Shown here piece by piece: positions 37,601 to 46,081 of a DNA stretch of 64,000 nucleotides. The notes beneath the pieces are model-generated. The model did not search any database. It saw only the letters and a program-made list of their open reading frames with translations, and had not been told where the DNA came from. Source of the DNA: Ornithodoros turicata (lineage: Eukaryota > Arthropoda > Arachnida > Ixodida > Argasidae); NCBI RefSeq assembly GCF_037126465.1, contig NC_088204.1, forward strand, positions 19,288,804 through 19,352,803, written 5' to 3'. Position numbers and translations under genes: made by a program. Each line of letters starts with the position of its first letter. The first letter of the stretch is position 1.

Positions 37601-40120
37601 AGTGTGAGGTTTCTTTTCAAGTCTATGCTGCTGATGAGAACTGAAGTTTTGCTTCAATTTACTGCAATTGCATTTGAGTTTGACCCAGAAATGTCAATTA
37701 GGGGAGTGGCACCTCAATGAGGTCAGCTTGCGTACACTGTGACGATTTGGCTTCAACCTTGCCTGTACGAAACAACGCCATTCTAGGTCAATAATATAAC
37801 TGGCTTTATGTACAACAGGTGATGTTGTCCCGAACATGGTAATGGGGATTGCCATGATGCCGTGCGACTGTGACAATCTCTGATAATCAGCATATTTGAG
37901 TGTAGAGAAGAAATAACGTATGAATACCCGAATATTTGCTGCAATGTCACACCAACATATCACAATTCACATGTAATAGAAATCCAATTACAAGCATAAT
38001 CTATAGAAAACATGGCTTTTCCCGCCAGACATCACATACGAAAGGCTTAACATTAATGTATTTTCCACGATTCCGACTAGAATTTCTAAATTTTTGTGAC
38101 AGCTGCAGGTCTCCTGTCATTTATGTTTTAACCCGCTTGTCCGCGTCCCTTGCTGCAGTTTCCACTCAGATTCCGACAGGTTCTGATTCAGGTTTTTGTT
38201 GACGTCGTGCCTTAGCCCCTTTCAATCCGGGAATGTTTCCATATCTGCATCCACTCGCACACAAAAATTGTAGATAGCGCTACAAGTTTTGCAAGTCGTC
38301 TCGTGGCAACCAAGTAACTGCGTGTTTAGCAACCGAGCACACACCTGATAGAGGGATATCTGAATCCGTCAGCTTACGGATGAATGCTGACAGTGACTCA
38401 AGGTCTCTTGACAAGTTCTGCACTGTCACAATTGTGTCCGGAGTTATTTGCCTGCTTACAATTTCATCCACGTCCCTAACTAGCTGCGTAAGTCTGAAAG
38501 TGAGACATCATCAAGAATTTGAGCGGTACAAAATGCACACGTCAGGCGAAAATAGGGTGACACGTGAAAGGCGGTGACTAACTTCCCATACGAAATATGA
38601 GAGGCACTCACAGTGAGGCATTGTACCGATCCTCGTATCCAGTTTCTCTGGCCATTTCTTTGTGACATGTGTTATTCAGGGTGCAGATTGTGGTCTGGAC
38701 AAAGGGAACGAGGCCTGCTGACGGCATGGCCTTGGAATCAAAGTGGCCTGCAAGAACGTCGAAGTTTGATCAAGTGGCATTGGTCAAGGCAGAGTGTCAG
38801 TTTTTAACACGAAAATAAATGAAGTTAAAATAATCCTTTGAATGTTTCAGTCCCTTTAAAAACTTATCTTATTCACTTGCGTGTGCTAGAGTTTGCCGAT
38901 TCTTGCTCGTTAAATTAACATGAAAAGAAAAAAGTTTAACAAAAACTTATTGAGAATCGTGAAGGGAAGTGCCCCAGGACGAGAGCCACCAATATTTCGA
39001 ACAGGGACTGTTCTTCTTCTGGGCACTGTCCTCATCAGTGGCATGCTATTTAAATGGTTAGAGATGACGTGTTAAGGGTTCATGCATATCGTGGGCCAAC
39101 AGCCCATCATTCAGGATGAAACCGTGCTCTTTCTTCACTTGTTGAAAATTAGAGGTGTACACATTTCTGTAGCAATTTGGCTATGCCATGTGTTTCACGA
39201 AAATCCTGTAGGTGAATAATTTGGAAACTCTTTCTTTTTTTCTTTTGCAAAAATCTTCGAGGATCTGACCAGTGGATGACTGATTTGCGTATGTAAATTA
39301 ATTAAATGAAAATCCTAACTTTTAAATTTTACGCTTTCTGACACTTTCGGTATCGGACCCTGGTAAACTTTCAAAAACTAGGTTATGGCATAGTACCTCT
39401 TAAAACCGAAATTTGTCACTACACCGACGAAATCCAGGGATAACAAATATACGGGTAATACACGGAAGAAATAACGGATGCCACCTTTTTTTGCGCGCCC
39501 TCACATTTCCCAGCTGTAAGTGGAATTGTTTACAAAGGGCATTGTGGGAATGAGGACCACCCACCCCCACCAACTCCATAAGACTCGGAATATTTCTAAA
39601 TTTAATAACGAATTGCATCGAAGGCCCCCTTAACATATTTGGCAACAGTCGCACGTTGCGAGCACAAACGCACGTTTCATGGCGCCATCCCCTGTACCTT
39701 CAGAGTTGGCACCATTTTTATCGCATAAAGGTCTGCAATAACTTTTGAGTGACTTCCATGTGGCACATTCTAAAGTGAAAACATGACAATCTTTTGACTC
39801 CACACCTACCAACTAAGAACAAACTGAATTTGGCGGCCCAGGTATTTACGCTGTCACTATTGTAAGTAACAACTGATGTGAAGAAGAGCATATCTTACAC
39901 TCATGAATATATAACTTGAGCCCCCTTGTGCGCACCCACATGAGGATGAAGAATAGCAGGAGTGGCCAGGCAAGCTCAATCGCAACCCGAACCTGCAATT
40001 AAACAGCACCTTCAGCATCCTGCTGCATGTGTCATAAACAGTGTGATGGAGTACCTTTTGTCTCTTGTGAATAATAAAATTCTTCCATAGCAACAGATAC
40101 AACTGGTCACAAAATTTCAT
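1..40120 (-). CDS. ABCA-subfamily full transporter, ABCA1-like (3' partial, 41 coding exons seen)
   Basis: A full-length ABC transporter of subfamily A, expected to move lipids across membranes with ATP. I joined exons by similarity to the ABCA1/ABCA4/ABCA7 type and by GT-AG sites: 40 complete exons (6147 nt, exactly 2049 codons, all phases agreeing) plus 23 nt of the next. The start is ATG at 40120, giving [15 protein letters not shown], which matches the conserved ABCA amino end. Order: TM1, large first extracellular domain, TMD1, NBD1, linker, second TM/extracellular unit, NBD2. Both Walker A and both signature motifs are intact. The window cuts the gene inside NBD2 Walker B (DEPTTGMD), so roughly the last 200 residues are missing. 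The length up to this point is close to ABCA1. The gene spans over 40 kb because its introns hold many transposons. Assignment to ABCA is firm; the exact paralogue is not settled. Confidence 0.96.
2184..2690. repeat. Foldback element in ABCA intron 34
   Basis: Two diverged inverted arms of about 170 bp: the left begins GAAAAAGTAGCCCCACATTT and its reverse complement ends the right arm near 2690 (GTGGGGCTACTTTTTC). Shared inner blocks include CGCGTTCC and GTAACCAAACTCTA. Between exons 35 (1977-2100) and 34 (3447-3591). Family not recognised. Confidence 0.7.
3180..3280 (+). repeat. Dispersed intronic repeat, copy 1
   Basis: The sequence around GCTACTGAGGACACC, then GAGGAAT..CCTCAACAT and TGCAAGT.GG recurs in the same orientation at about 24255-24335. 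Family not recognised. Confidence 0.6.
3679..4018 (+). mobile_element. hAT-like MITE, copy 1 (ATGTCTACCAA type)
   Basis: Starts near GTCTACCAATTGTAGCC and ends GGTTGGTAGACACCC; a related copy is at 35898-36354. Both share blocks such as TTCCCTGACCAAAAC and TGCCTGCTGCTAC. It is in the 449-bp intron between ABCA exons 34 and 33 and fills most of it. Confidence 0.7.
4724..4790 (+). repeat. Possible LINE 3' tail
   Basis: TGTAAACCTCTTGTACCATG followed by AAATAAATAAATCTGAATCTG, the look of the 3' end of a non-LTR retrotransposon with a simple-repeat tail. Only the tail is present. Confidence 0.45.
6071..6544. mobile_element. hAT-type MITE with 8-bp target duplication
   Basis: Termini CAGGGGTCGGGAACC and GGTTCCCGACCCCCG are inverted, differing only at the last bases. 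The flanks ATCGAAGT (6063-6070) and ATCTAAGT (6545-6552) form an 8-bp duplication with one mismatch, as expected for hAT. About 474 bp, no coding capacity. It sits 43 bp from ABCA exon 26. Confidence 0.88.
9193..9833 (-). pseudogene. Mariner transposase remnant
   Basis: Minus-strand fragments in two frames: [13 protein letters not shown] (helix-turn-helix/linker region), [19 protein letters not shown] (first catalytic Asp), [17 protein letters not shown], and [13 protein letters not shown] (second catalytic region, usually HDNARPHTA). Frame changes and the missing third acidic residue make it non-functional. Confidence 0.88.
9949..10021. repeat. 34-bp near-perfect hairpin
   Basis: Arms 9949-9983 and 9988-10021 (ACAACAGAAGAAGGAACGAG... 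and its reverse complement) with a 4-nt loop TGAC and one G/A difference. The left flank is a GAACGAA-type simple repeat built from similar words, suggesting it arose by local inverted copying. Confidence 0.85.
10036..10535. mobile_element. Partial copy of the foldback family of 21755-22851
   Basis: From TTAATTGCAGAAACACATCC to TTTAGTTTACCGGG it matches about 22352-22851 in the same orientation, including GTTACAAACGTTTTC and the GGACAT/GTCCA-rich right arm. On the minus strand it encodes [13 protein letters not shown], resembling the DGT(H/Y)I catalytic motif of PIF/Harbinger transposases. Class assignment is tentative. Confidence 0.65.
12540..12690 (+). repeat. tRNA-derived SINE
   Basis: Contains a B-box-like GGTTCAAATCTGG, then CCGGCTGTGCTATCTGGGTG, TTTTCCCTGGGTTGTCCTCA and GTCGGCCCAGGACGCA. 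A copy on the other strand lies at 42860-42985 with the same order of blocks, confirming a dispersed family. Confidence 0.75.
13533..13618. mobile_element. 86-bp hAT MITE nested in element B
   Basis: Ends GAGGGGCGGATTTAG and CTGGATCCGCCTCTG are inverted; exact 8-bp target duplications TTCCCTCC lie at 13525-13532 and 13619-13626. No coding capacity. Confidence 0.9.
14127..15074. mobile_element. Tigger-like element C, copy 1
   Basis: Termini AGTAGAATCTCGATGATACG and its mirror (TCGTATCATCGAGATTCTACT, shortened here) at 15054-15074. It abuts element A directly. Copy 2 is at 24447-25320. The interior holds a SINE (minus strand) and the palindromic module shared with element B. Confidence 0.88.
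14385..14512 (-). repeat. tRNA-derived SINE with tRNA-Thr-like body
   Basis: On the minus strand: head GATGTTCTGAGGCTGGAACA, then GGTAGAGCCCTGGACCGGTA (A-box region and anticodon arm), GGGTTCGAGTCCTACAGC (B box, T arm) and GGCTAACCA. The anticodon stem CTGGA/TCCAG and T stem pair, and the loop would place GGT at the anticodon, but the acceptor stem does not pair, so it is a SINE, not a working tRNA. Head fragments recur at 34229-34270 and 46082-46201. Confidence 0.75.
15810..16600 (+). mobile_element. Degenerate Tigger/pogo element with transposase remnant
   Basis: Opens CAGTGGAACCTCGTTAGCGC after TA, a Tigger-type terminus; the matching right end is not recognisable. Plus-strand remnants: [20 protein letters not shown] at 16214 (start of a pogo-type helix-turn-helix domain) and [12 protein letters not shown] near 16495-16536, resembling the QTxITDFF PCNA-binding tail known from pogo transposases. 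Confidence 0.65.
17009..17404. repeat. Foldback element with about 160-bp arms
   Basis: Left arm (about 17009-17188) and right arm (about 17233-17404) are near-perfect reverse complements, sharing GTAGTCTACATTTCTTCAGG, GTGTAAAACGTTTGTACAA and GGCGAGAGGGAAAGAG. The spacer is about 45 nt. It lies between ABCA exons 23 and 22, 103 bp from exon 22. Confidence 0.88.
17818..18762. mobile_element. Tigger-like element B, copy 2
   Basis: Termini CAGTCGCCGACCGATTTTTC and GAAAAAAATCGGACGGCGAC-TG bounded by TA on both sides. It contains the CTTCACCTAA/TTAGGTGAAG palindrome at about 18228-18258 and a foldback insertion (18344-18552). The whole element fills most of the intron between ABCA exons 22 and 21. 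Confidence 0.92.
18344..18552. repeat. Perfect 96-bp inverted repeat (hairpin) inside element B
   Basis: Arms 18344-18439 and 18457-18552 read as identical reverse complements by eye, with a 17-nt spacer made of GTGAAGTG-type words. The insertion appears flanked by direct repeats TGTACTTACAGTG near 18297 and 18550, pointing to a discrete insertion event in element B. Confidence 0.93.
18950..20898. other. ABCA intron 20, no gene
   Basis: Nothing coding is supported. The part at about 20540-20760 is strongly AT-rich with ATAAT words; the rest looks like unclassified repeat remains. Confidence 0.5.
21755..22851. mobile_element. Foldback transposon with about 270-bp terminal inverted repeats
   Basis: Left end CCCAGTAAACCACAAACG and right end CGTGGTTTGCTGGG; the arms, about 21755-22030 and 22590-22851, are reverse complements rich in GGACAT/ATGTCC words. 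The middle contains a segment also found at 10036-10200. It is in ABCA intron 18, between the Walker A exon (22981-23161) and exon 19. Confidence 0.88.
24255..24340 (+). repeat. Dispersed intronic repeat, copy 2
   Basis: Second copy of the repeat at 3180-3280, sharing GGCTACTGAGGACACC and CTCCTCAACAT. It lies between ABCA exons 15 and 14. Confidence 0.6.
24447..25320. mobile_element. Tigger-like element C, copy 2
   Basis: Ends ATAGAATCTCGATGGTACGA and GTATCATCCAGATTCTACTG with TA after the right end. Colinear with 14127-15074 but lacking the SINE. It carries the same TGGCTTCACCTAACGCCTGC palindrome region. Between ABCA exons 15 and 14. Confidence 0.88.
25957..26859. mobile_element. Non-autonomous hAT element with perfect 8-bp target duplication
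   Basis: Termini TAGGGGTGTGCGAATATTCG and CGGATTCGCACACCCCTA; identical GTTTTTAT on both sides (25949-25956 and 26860-26867). The interior ends are dense in ATTCGAAT/ATTCGATT words. About 903 bp; no transposase recognised. Confidence 0.93.
28755..28930. mobile_element. 176-bp Tigger-like MITE
   Basis: Termini CAGTCAAACTCCTTTACAAC and GCTATAAAGGAGTTTGACTG, TA on both sides. The interior has two copies of AAAAAAATTTGC(A/T)GTA..GGTATTTTCGTT. Confidence 0.9.
29428..30491. mobile_element. 1.06-kb TA-inserted element with CCCTAGTAGC termini
   Basis: Ends CCCTAGTAGCACAAAACGT and ACGTTTTGTGCTACTAGGG, TA on each side. Inside are two tandem units of about 100 bp (near 29557-29656 and 29657-29750) sharing CGTTTATAATACGTCTTCG. 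No transposase recognised; the superfamily is unclear. Confidence 0.85.
30892..31252. mobile_element. Tigger-like MITE carrying a LINE tail
   Basis: Termini CAGTAGAACCTCGCAAATTC and AATTAACGAGGTTCTACTG, TA on both sides. An inserted piece near 31070-31130 ends TATGAATAAATGAAATGAAA, resembling a non-LTR retrotransposon 3' tail. Confidence 0.88.
32074..32748 (+). mobile_element. Degenerate hAT element
   Basis: Ends TAAGGCCCTTTCTTTTCTGC and GCAGAAAATGAAGGGCCTTA are inverted. It contains an hAT transposase carboxy-terminal remnant on the plus strand. No clear target duplication remains. In ABCA intron 10. Confidence 0.75.
32440..32584 (+). pseudogene. hAT transposase C-terminal (dimerisation) remnant
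   Basis: Reads [20 protein letters not shown] and [19 protein letters not shown]. The ERSFSK...L...S motif is the conserved hATC dimerisation region. The upstream transposase is lost, so this is a fragment. Confidence 0.85.
34229..34275 (+). repeat. SINE head fragment
   Basis: TGTATGTATTTGTCCTTTCT and GTTCCAGCCTCAGAACATCA match the head of the SINE at 14385-14512 (reverse complement of the SINE sense), without the tRNA-like body. Confidence 0.65.
35258..35650 (+). repeat. Probable Penelope-like or LINE fragment
   Basis: Contains CACAAGGACGAAAGAGAAAG, TGAAATCTAGGAAGGCAATC and TTAGCGCTTGCAGTGTCTCT followed by CGTTCTTGTTCCTTCGTC. Such blocks look like retroelement ends common in arachnid genomes; no reverse transcriptase is visible. 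Confidence 0.4.
35898..36354 (+). mobile_element. hAT-like MITE, copy 2 (GTGTCTACCAA type)
   Basis: Starts CAGGGTGTCTACCAAATTGC and ends CAGGTTGCTAGACACC; colinear with 3679-4018. It includes a C run (36269-36283). Located just upstream of ABCA exon 6 (36378-36572). Confidence 0.75.
36950..37320 (+). repeat. Degenerate minisatellite (GGTTCCAGCTGG-like)
   Basis: Irregular repeats of ACTGGTTCCAGCT and AGCTGGTTTCATCTG-like words over about 370 bp, in the intron between ABCA exons 5 and 4. Confidence 0.65.
37351..37488. repeat. Foldback of about 60-bp arms
   Basis: Arms from CTTGGAGTAAAATATGAAGT to its reverse complement ending TCTCCAAG, sharing GAAACACCTC and AAAACTTTTC-like blocks; the spacer is about 13 nt around CAACACTGCGCG. 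ABCA intron 4. Confidence 0.88.
38974..39046 (-). ncRNA. Hammerhead-ribozyme-like motif in a probable Penelope-like fragment
   Basis: On the minus strand CTGATGA (39032-39038) is followed by helix II GGACAG (39026-39031) pairing with CTGTTC (38999-39004), then GAAA (38995-38998). GCCA before CTGATGA (39039-39042) can pair with TGGC (38985-38988) as a short helix I. These are the conserved hammerhead core elements in the right order. Helix III would be minimal, as in ribozymes of Penelope-like elements. Cleavage is not demonstrated. Confidence 0.5.
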
Positions 40121-40130
40121 GCTTGCTTTT
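40121..40130 (-). other. Non-coding 5' end of the ABCA ATG exon
   Basis: On the minus strand a good acceptor (CCTGTTGCAG) ends at 40131, ten bases upstream of the ABCA start codon. The first coding exon is therefore probably preceded by at least one untranslated exon further right. One candidate donor (AAAC followed by GTGAGT) lies at 44721 on the same strand, next to a GC-richer stretch, but nothing in the sequence proves the link. Confidence 0.45.
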
Positions 40131-42859
40131 CTGCAACAGGAAGCGTGCAAGTGATATCAGTGAGCATTATTGCCTGCCTATTTTGCCCTAGTGACACAGA
40201 AAAGCATTTCAAGTGCATTGCATCACTGATATGACGACACAAAAATCTTGGCAATCCTTCCACTTTCATTTCATTACTAGCAACTACTCACACGGGACAA
40301 GCTTGCAGTATCTAAAAAAAAACCGAGCTGCGGCACTTGACGGGACAATACTAGGAAGCAGTTTCCTCAATGCGAATTCAAGGTTCCCTTTAAGTGACAC
40401 TATTCATTTCTCCTTTCACCACAGAGAGAAGGGCAAACACGAAGCAAGGTCTATTCGTCGCCCTGTGGGCAACACTTTTTTCCTTGTTTGCAGAGAGAAC
40501 AGTTGGTACTGTGTTTATATCCTGAAACTCTGTTGACGAGCGAGCAGATGCATGCTGTGCCTCTGGGGAGGTTTCAATGGGTTCCAAAAAAAGAAAGAAA
40601 GAAAGGGTACAGGTCGGAAAGTGCAGAAAAATGGTCCCGTAGAATCCCATAGTGGTGTGGTGGTGGTGGTGTATTTGCTACTCATCATTCCTAATAGTGT
40701 ATCCCTCTCCCAAATTGTTGACAATGGGAGGCATACACCTCTTGGTCACACTTTACATTTTGTTAATGGATAAGCCCAGCCTCTCCTTCTCTCCTTCAAT
40801 CAAAAGTAAAGATACCACTCTATGCGTTGAGCATGCTATGTGGTAAAGTCATCCTTTGTTGTTGTTGTTTTTTGTTTTGTTTTTTTCAAGAATGGCATTC
40901 TCTAAACCGTGCCCTTCGAAACTCTAGAACGTTATTCACTAAATAAGCCTGTTTGTTGCCTCTTCCCTCTTGCTCTAACTTTTCTCGTACATATTGACAC
41001 ATGCAACCTAAAAGGCGCACTTGGAGGGCACAGGACCATTTTTCGTTCCTTGCCGGATGGAGCCACTTTTTCTGGGACCATTCATTCCTGCACTCAGTTT
41101 TAATAATATGTGTGAATCATCGGGCGTAGTGCTAGATGGAAGAGCTTGAGCAAAACTTATCCCACTGAGGGAGAGGCTTTTATCCTAACTCTTATGGCTA
41201 TTAATTTATAGAATTTATAGTATCAAAAGTATCAAATTTATTTACACAGTGGTGTAAGGTACACAACAGATAAAACACTATTGACTTGACAGATTACACA
41301 ACATTGCAAGTAGGAAACACAGCTAGGCAGTGAAGCACATCGCACTGCAACACACATTTATTCGTTTTATTTCTGTTTTAAAATTCCTGCCTTTCTACAC
41401 GAATTACGCGGATACACTGAACATATTTTTCTGCATAACACAATGTAGGTTAGAATCAAATGAAAAAGGGTTGCCTGGATGCAATGTGCACAAAATAGCA
41501 GGCTCGCATTTACATACATCGTGGCAACAGTATAAGCATTTCTGGGCAAATGAAAAGTGAATTCAAAATAGTTTTAGAATTTAAAAGGAAAATAATAACT
41601 GTCATTAGAATAAGCTATTGGCAAAATGAATTGTAAGGGGGTAGCCCAGATGTCCTTATCCCCCTTTAATTTCTGTCATGTGGTTCAATTGATCTGCAAT
41701 GTATGTAGCATGCTGCCCTAGATCGGGAACCCCACGAAGAAAAATTATCTATCTACCCACATGTAACATGTTGCACACAGATTTGTAATATTATAAGCTA
41801 TATCACACAAAATGCTCAACTTCCAAAAATATAGGTCATTTTCCTCTTTTACTATATTCAACTGTACAATCTGACAAATCGAACACACACACAAACAAAC
41901 AAACAAACAAAAAAAAAAGATGCCTTGTGTCTACTTCCACAAGAACATTCATGGTTGTGCAGAAATCTAAAATCACACAACTTTCATGCAGGCCAGCCTC
42001 AAAAAGCCTTGCATATCCCTTTCAACACAGACACAATTACACACGTTCCTGCAAAGCAAACTAAAGAAATAGAAAGAGAACTACACTGTGCAAATTTCCT
42101 CCTTCTTGAAAGAACGCGGCCGAGGTCGGCAACTGTGCTGAGTGCAAGCCGCCGACCAGCGTGTAGTCAGCAAGGTCAGCTCGGTGCAGCTGCACCCGCA
42201 ACTGACGCACGCGCACAAACATCAACCGTGCTGCTGCTTCCGCCGAGTGCAAGTGCACCCGCGATGTTGCGGTTCGCCGCCCTGCATTCCGTGACGTCAC
42301 AGACAACAAAAGAGAAAGAAGAAAACGCGCGTCATCTTTTCCTCGGCCGCCTCTTCGTCGTATCCTAACGATTCTGGGATGTGCTCGTCATGTAGACTGG
42401 TTCTGTCTGTCTTCCCTACCTATTTCTTAACGCCTGGGAGTGTTTTGATGTGCAGGGGCATCCAGGAGAATGCTGAGTGTTTAGTCGGTTGTGATGCGGC
42501 AGTGTTATGACAACAACTGGGAGGATGTTTGTTTTCACAATTGCTATTGTTCTCTCGCTTTCTCTTTTGTTTCACAAAATTGGCTGCATGCTGTTCCCAT
42601 AAAACACCTCCCAAAATAACTACTGCTTGTTAATAATCCGTTCATTAATTAGCAAAATTACAGTGTTTTCCTTCCGACTGTTTCCATGTTTCACCACTTT
42701 TCTATGTCAACGATTTTTCCATTTCAACCGTTCCACTTTTGTTACACCTAGAGTCTAGTTAGAGCCTCGTGTTTTTTTTTTTTTTTTTTTTCGTGTCAGC
42801 GCCGCGAAGGAACTGTGGCTAGGAGCGGCATACAGATGAGGACAGATGGAAGGAGTGGG

Positions 42860-42985
42860 GGACGGGGGGTTAGTATGCGTCCTGGGCTAACTTCAGGGGA
42901 AACTAAGACGACATTCGTATGGAAAGTATTTGGGAAAACCCAGGAAAAACCTCAGACAGCACAGCCGGTGGTAGGAAGTTAGAGT
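42860..42985 (-). repeat. tRNA-derived SINE, second copy
   Basis: Minus-strand match to 12540-12690: CACCGGCTGTGCTGTCTGAG, TTTTTCCTGGGTTTTCCC and GCCCAGGACGCA in the same order; more diverged and lacking the B-box end. Confidence 0.65.
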
Positions 42986-45900
42986 CTTGTGCAGCTCCTA
43001 GTACTCCACTGTTAGAACATTATTAGCTTTACAATTCTAATTACTCTGAGGAAATGTGGTGTCATTGTAAAGGATGCTGCACTCAAGCAGCATGAGGGTT
43101 GTGTCTTCACTACTGTTCCAACAAAAACAAGAAAATAAGAAAGAGGAATGCGGATACAGAAGTGGAATGTCAGTGACACACAGCAGGGGAATGCATAATT
43201 CCCCTACATTTAATCTCTGTAGAAACAGGCTCTTCAATTTGGAAAGGCATACACAGCTCAGAAATGATAATTCGGGGCTGTGTATTGTGAGACAGTGCGA
43301 TCCTGAGTTAACGCCGTGGTGGTTTGTCTGTAGATTAAGTTTGCTCCTGGTGTGTTTCCGGTCTTTCTGTTCGTTTCTTTGTGCTTCACATTTGTCGCAG
43401 AGAGCAACGTGTCTAAGCCATGCCAGCAAATTCCGGCAACTCCAGCTGGATTAATGCACACACTACCTTGAAATCAGTACGCATGCATGTCACTAAGTAA
43501 CACTGGTACAGCTCAGAAAGACATTCTCCTCATTTAGCTTTAATTACTGTAGCAGAGCTGAAGTGCAACTATGCAACTGACCTTCTGACATCTCCATTTG
43601 TTTTAATTGTGTAATGTCACGTGTACATCCCGCAACCACACTTTCTGACATGCTATACATATGTACCACAATATATGGTAAGGTTATGAGATCATATGCA
43701 CAAATTTTATATCCTAGTAGCCTTATTTAAATTGCGGCTTGGCGACTTAGGACCTCTGTGTTGCTGTTATCCCATATCCTAGTAGCCATTAGCCAGAACC
43801 TGTTCCTACCCTGAGCGTATAGCTACGCCCTGGAACTATACAAAAAGAGGTGCGCGTTTCAAGCTCCATACAAAATATACCATCGCCAGGGCCATCTTTC
43901 GGGGTCTCAGTTCGAGATAGGAGTTAGTAGCTCGCGTGGTGCACCTCAAAACATGAATCCCGTTCTTTTCTTTTTTCTTTTTCATCCCTATAGCCTAAGC
44001 AGGTGAAGGTACGTACGAGGTAAAATGATAAGCAGAAGAAAACCTTGACTCGCTTCTGTCATTTATCGCAATGAACATCGCGTGTTTTTATGGCCAGTAA
44101 TTAGCGGGAGCATTCTCGACTGGTTTTCCCTCTGCACAGGAGTGGGGACAGCCCATGCGTGCAGTCCAATGATGCAAATAAACGCGAAGAGATATCACTA
44201 TAGGCGACATATAAGTGCCTCTGCCCCACATCGGCAAGGCACCACGTCTGCAATAACAGCAAAGCATAGACACCAAACGACACCTTTGAACATGTGTTTC
44301 CGTATAACGAGAGCCGTCCAAATGTGATTAACCTCAAACAGCTGTGTTCGCAGCTGTGTATAGACTTCTCGTAAAACAGTATATATACGTATAAAAATTA
44401 ACATTCTCGCGCATTTGGGTCAAACTTGAAGCTGTCAATTTCGCTCGTGAATCATACAGATGCGAATGGCACTGTTCATTAGCGGGTGGGTAGTTCAATA
44501 TCTCAATAAGTGTTCAATGCGCGCAACATGTCGAACATGCAGGTGCGAAAAGCAATGAAGAAAAAAAAAGTGCCTGTTGTCCCGAGCGTTCCCAGAGGCT
44601 GACGATATCCGACTGAATGAAACGTACGCTATCTCTCGCGTACGATGAATTCTAATCTTTCTCTCAGACTGATAAGTGACAATAGATACCGGAGACTCCA
44701 GAGATAAAGCAGTGGGACTCACGTTTGTGCAGCTTCCTTTATCTGAAGTTGAAAGCGAAATTCGCTCTAGGCCTCGTCGACAGATGATCAGCTGCCTGAC
44801 TCTCCCTCTCTCTTGCCCTCCTTTTCCAACGCGCACTGCATGCTGGGGTAGAAAGCACTGTCGTCTGCTAGCGCGTCTGCTGGCGCGGGCATAGCGTGAA
44901 AGCGGGGGAAAAGGGGAGAACCCGCACGGTTAGCGAAACTGCGGCGCTTTACGCTAATTATACCCCAGCCCCTGATCTCTGAATTGATTTTTTTTCCATG
45001 TCAGTGTGGCCAACATTATATTTTGCTTGCAAGAGATCTCCTTTCACTCCTGCGCTGGGCATTCGCATATCCACTTTAGGTCTTCGCAACCTTATTTATT
45101 TACGCAAGTGTCCCAAACGTGTTTACACGGCAATTAATACACAATAAATTAATTATCTTTCTCCCTTTCTCTCTGTGATATTTTATGTGACAGTAGCGAA
45201 GCCTGTGGGTGACAAAACATATTCTAAATACCTCACTTCATACTTCCGGCAGCAGTGACTCAGTCGTGAACGCGCACTTACCCCGTACCTGCCGGAGAAC
45301 GGTAGGGCAGGCGAATTGTTGACAGATGTTTGTTCCCCCGAGGATAAAATTACCCCACGTACCTCTCTGACGTCGCTCATGATCGTATCTTTTTCTTTTT
45401 TCTAAAGTAAATCCCCCAAGTATTATCTTAATGTTTCTAGCAGTCAGGAATGCGCGTAGGAATTTTTTCACTGGACGTTTGCTCACGGGACAATTTGCTC
45501 ATCCTCGCGGCGCTACAGCCGGCCAAACGCTCACCCACTTTACTTGCTATGTAGTGACATTATTCATCGTTTTTCCTAACATTCCCTCTCCCATCTTTCA
45601 GGGCCCGAACATGTATTATGTACATATATGGACAGTGTAAGTTCTTCCCGTGATGTGCGACTAGAACAAAATAAAACATTAGACTGTTTATTTATTAATT
45701 ATTTCGAGTAAATGGCCAACTTAAGTTGTATAAACCGAGTTGACTATATAAGGAAACAGGAAATCCGGAAACTAAAATTACACAAATAGCAGTGGCGTCA
45801 CTATAGGGTATGCATATGCATCATCCGGTGTGGGAGGCCTTTTCGTCCCCCCCCCCCTCAACAATGGACTCCTCTCTATACCAGTCGATACACGATAACA

Positions 45901-46081
45901 ACAACTTTATTTTGAAATTGAGAGTGGGGAGGTTCATCGCCAGAGGCGATACTCTACCCCATTACTGGTGGGGAGGTGGGGAATAAAATAATGAGCCCCT
46001 TCACATTATTACATTCTCTTCACATTCTCTTTTGACATTTCTGGACACCATCGATACACGATAAACAACAATATCATAATG

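Larger units (their letters stand above)
27521..40120 (-). other. ABCA amino part: TM1 and first extracellular domain (exons 1-13)
   Basis: Coding exons: 40055-40120, 39899-39992, 38612-38747, 38345-38493, 36643-36776, 36378-36572, 34972-35061, 34636-34909, 34407-34546, 33676-33798, 31279-31461, 28143-28351, 27521-27697. Exon 2 gives the first membrane segment ([15 protein letters not shown]). The exon 2/3 junction restores [14 protein letters not shown], a strongly conserved ABCA1-type sequence; this fixed the donor at 39898. The roughly 600-residue extracellular region has many N-x-S/T sites (for example NNT, NAS, NIT, NSS, NGT, NST) and a conserved [14 protein letters not shown] segment in exon 9. 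Exon 12 contains the VRYKIRMD motif and exon 13 the [14 protein letters not shown] segment next to the membrane. All exon phases match across introns of up to about 3.7 kb. Confidence 0.92.

Noticed and set aside
41925..42368. 147-codon plus-strand open frame in a GC-richer patch
   Set aside because: No similarity to any family I know, poor start context and simple-repeat flanks; more likely chance or promoter-like sequence.
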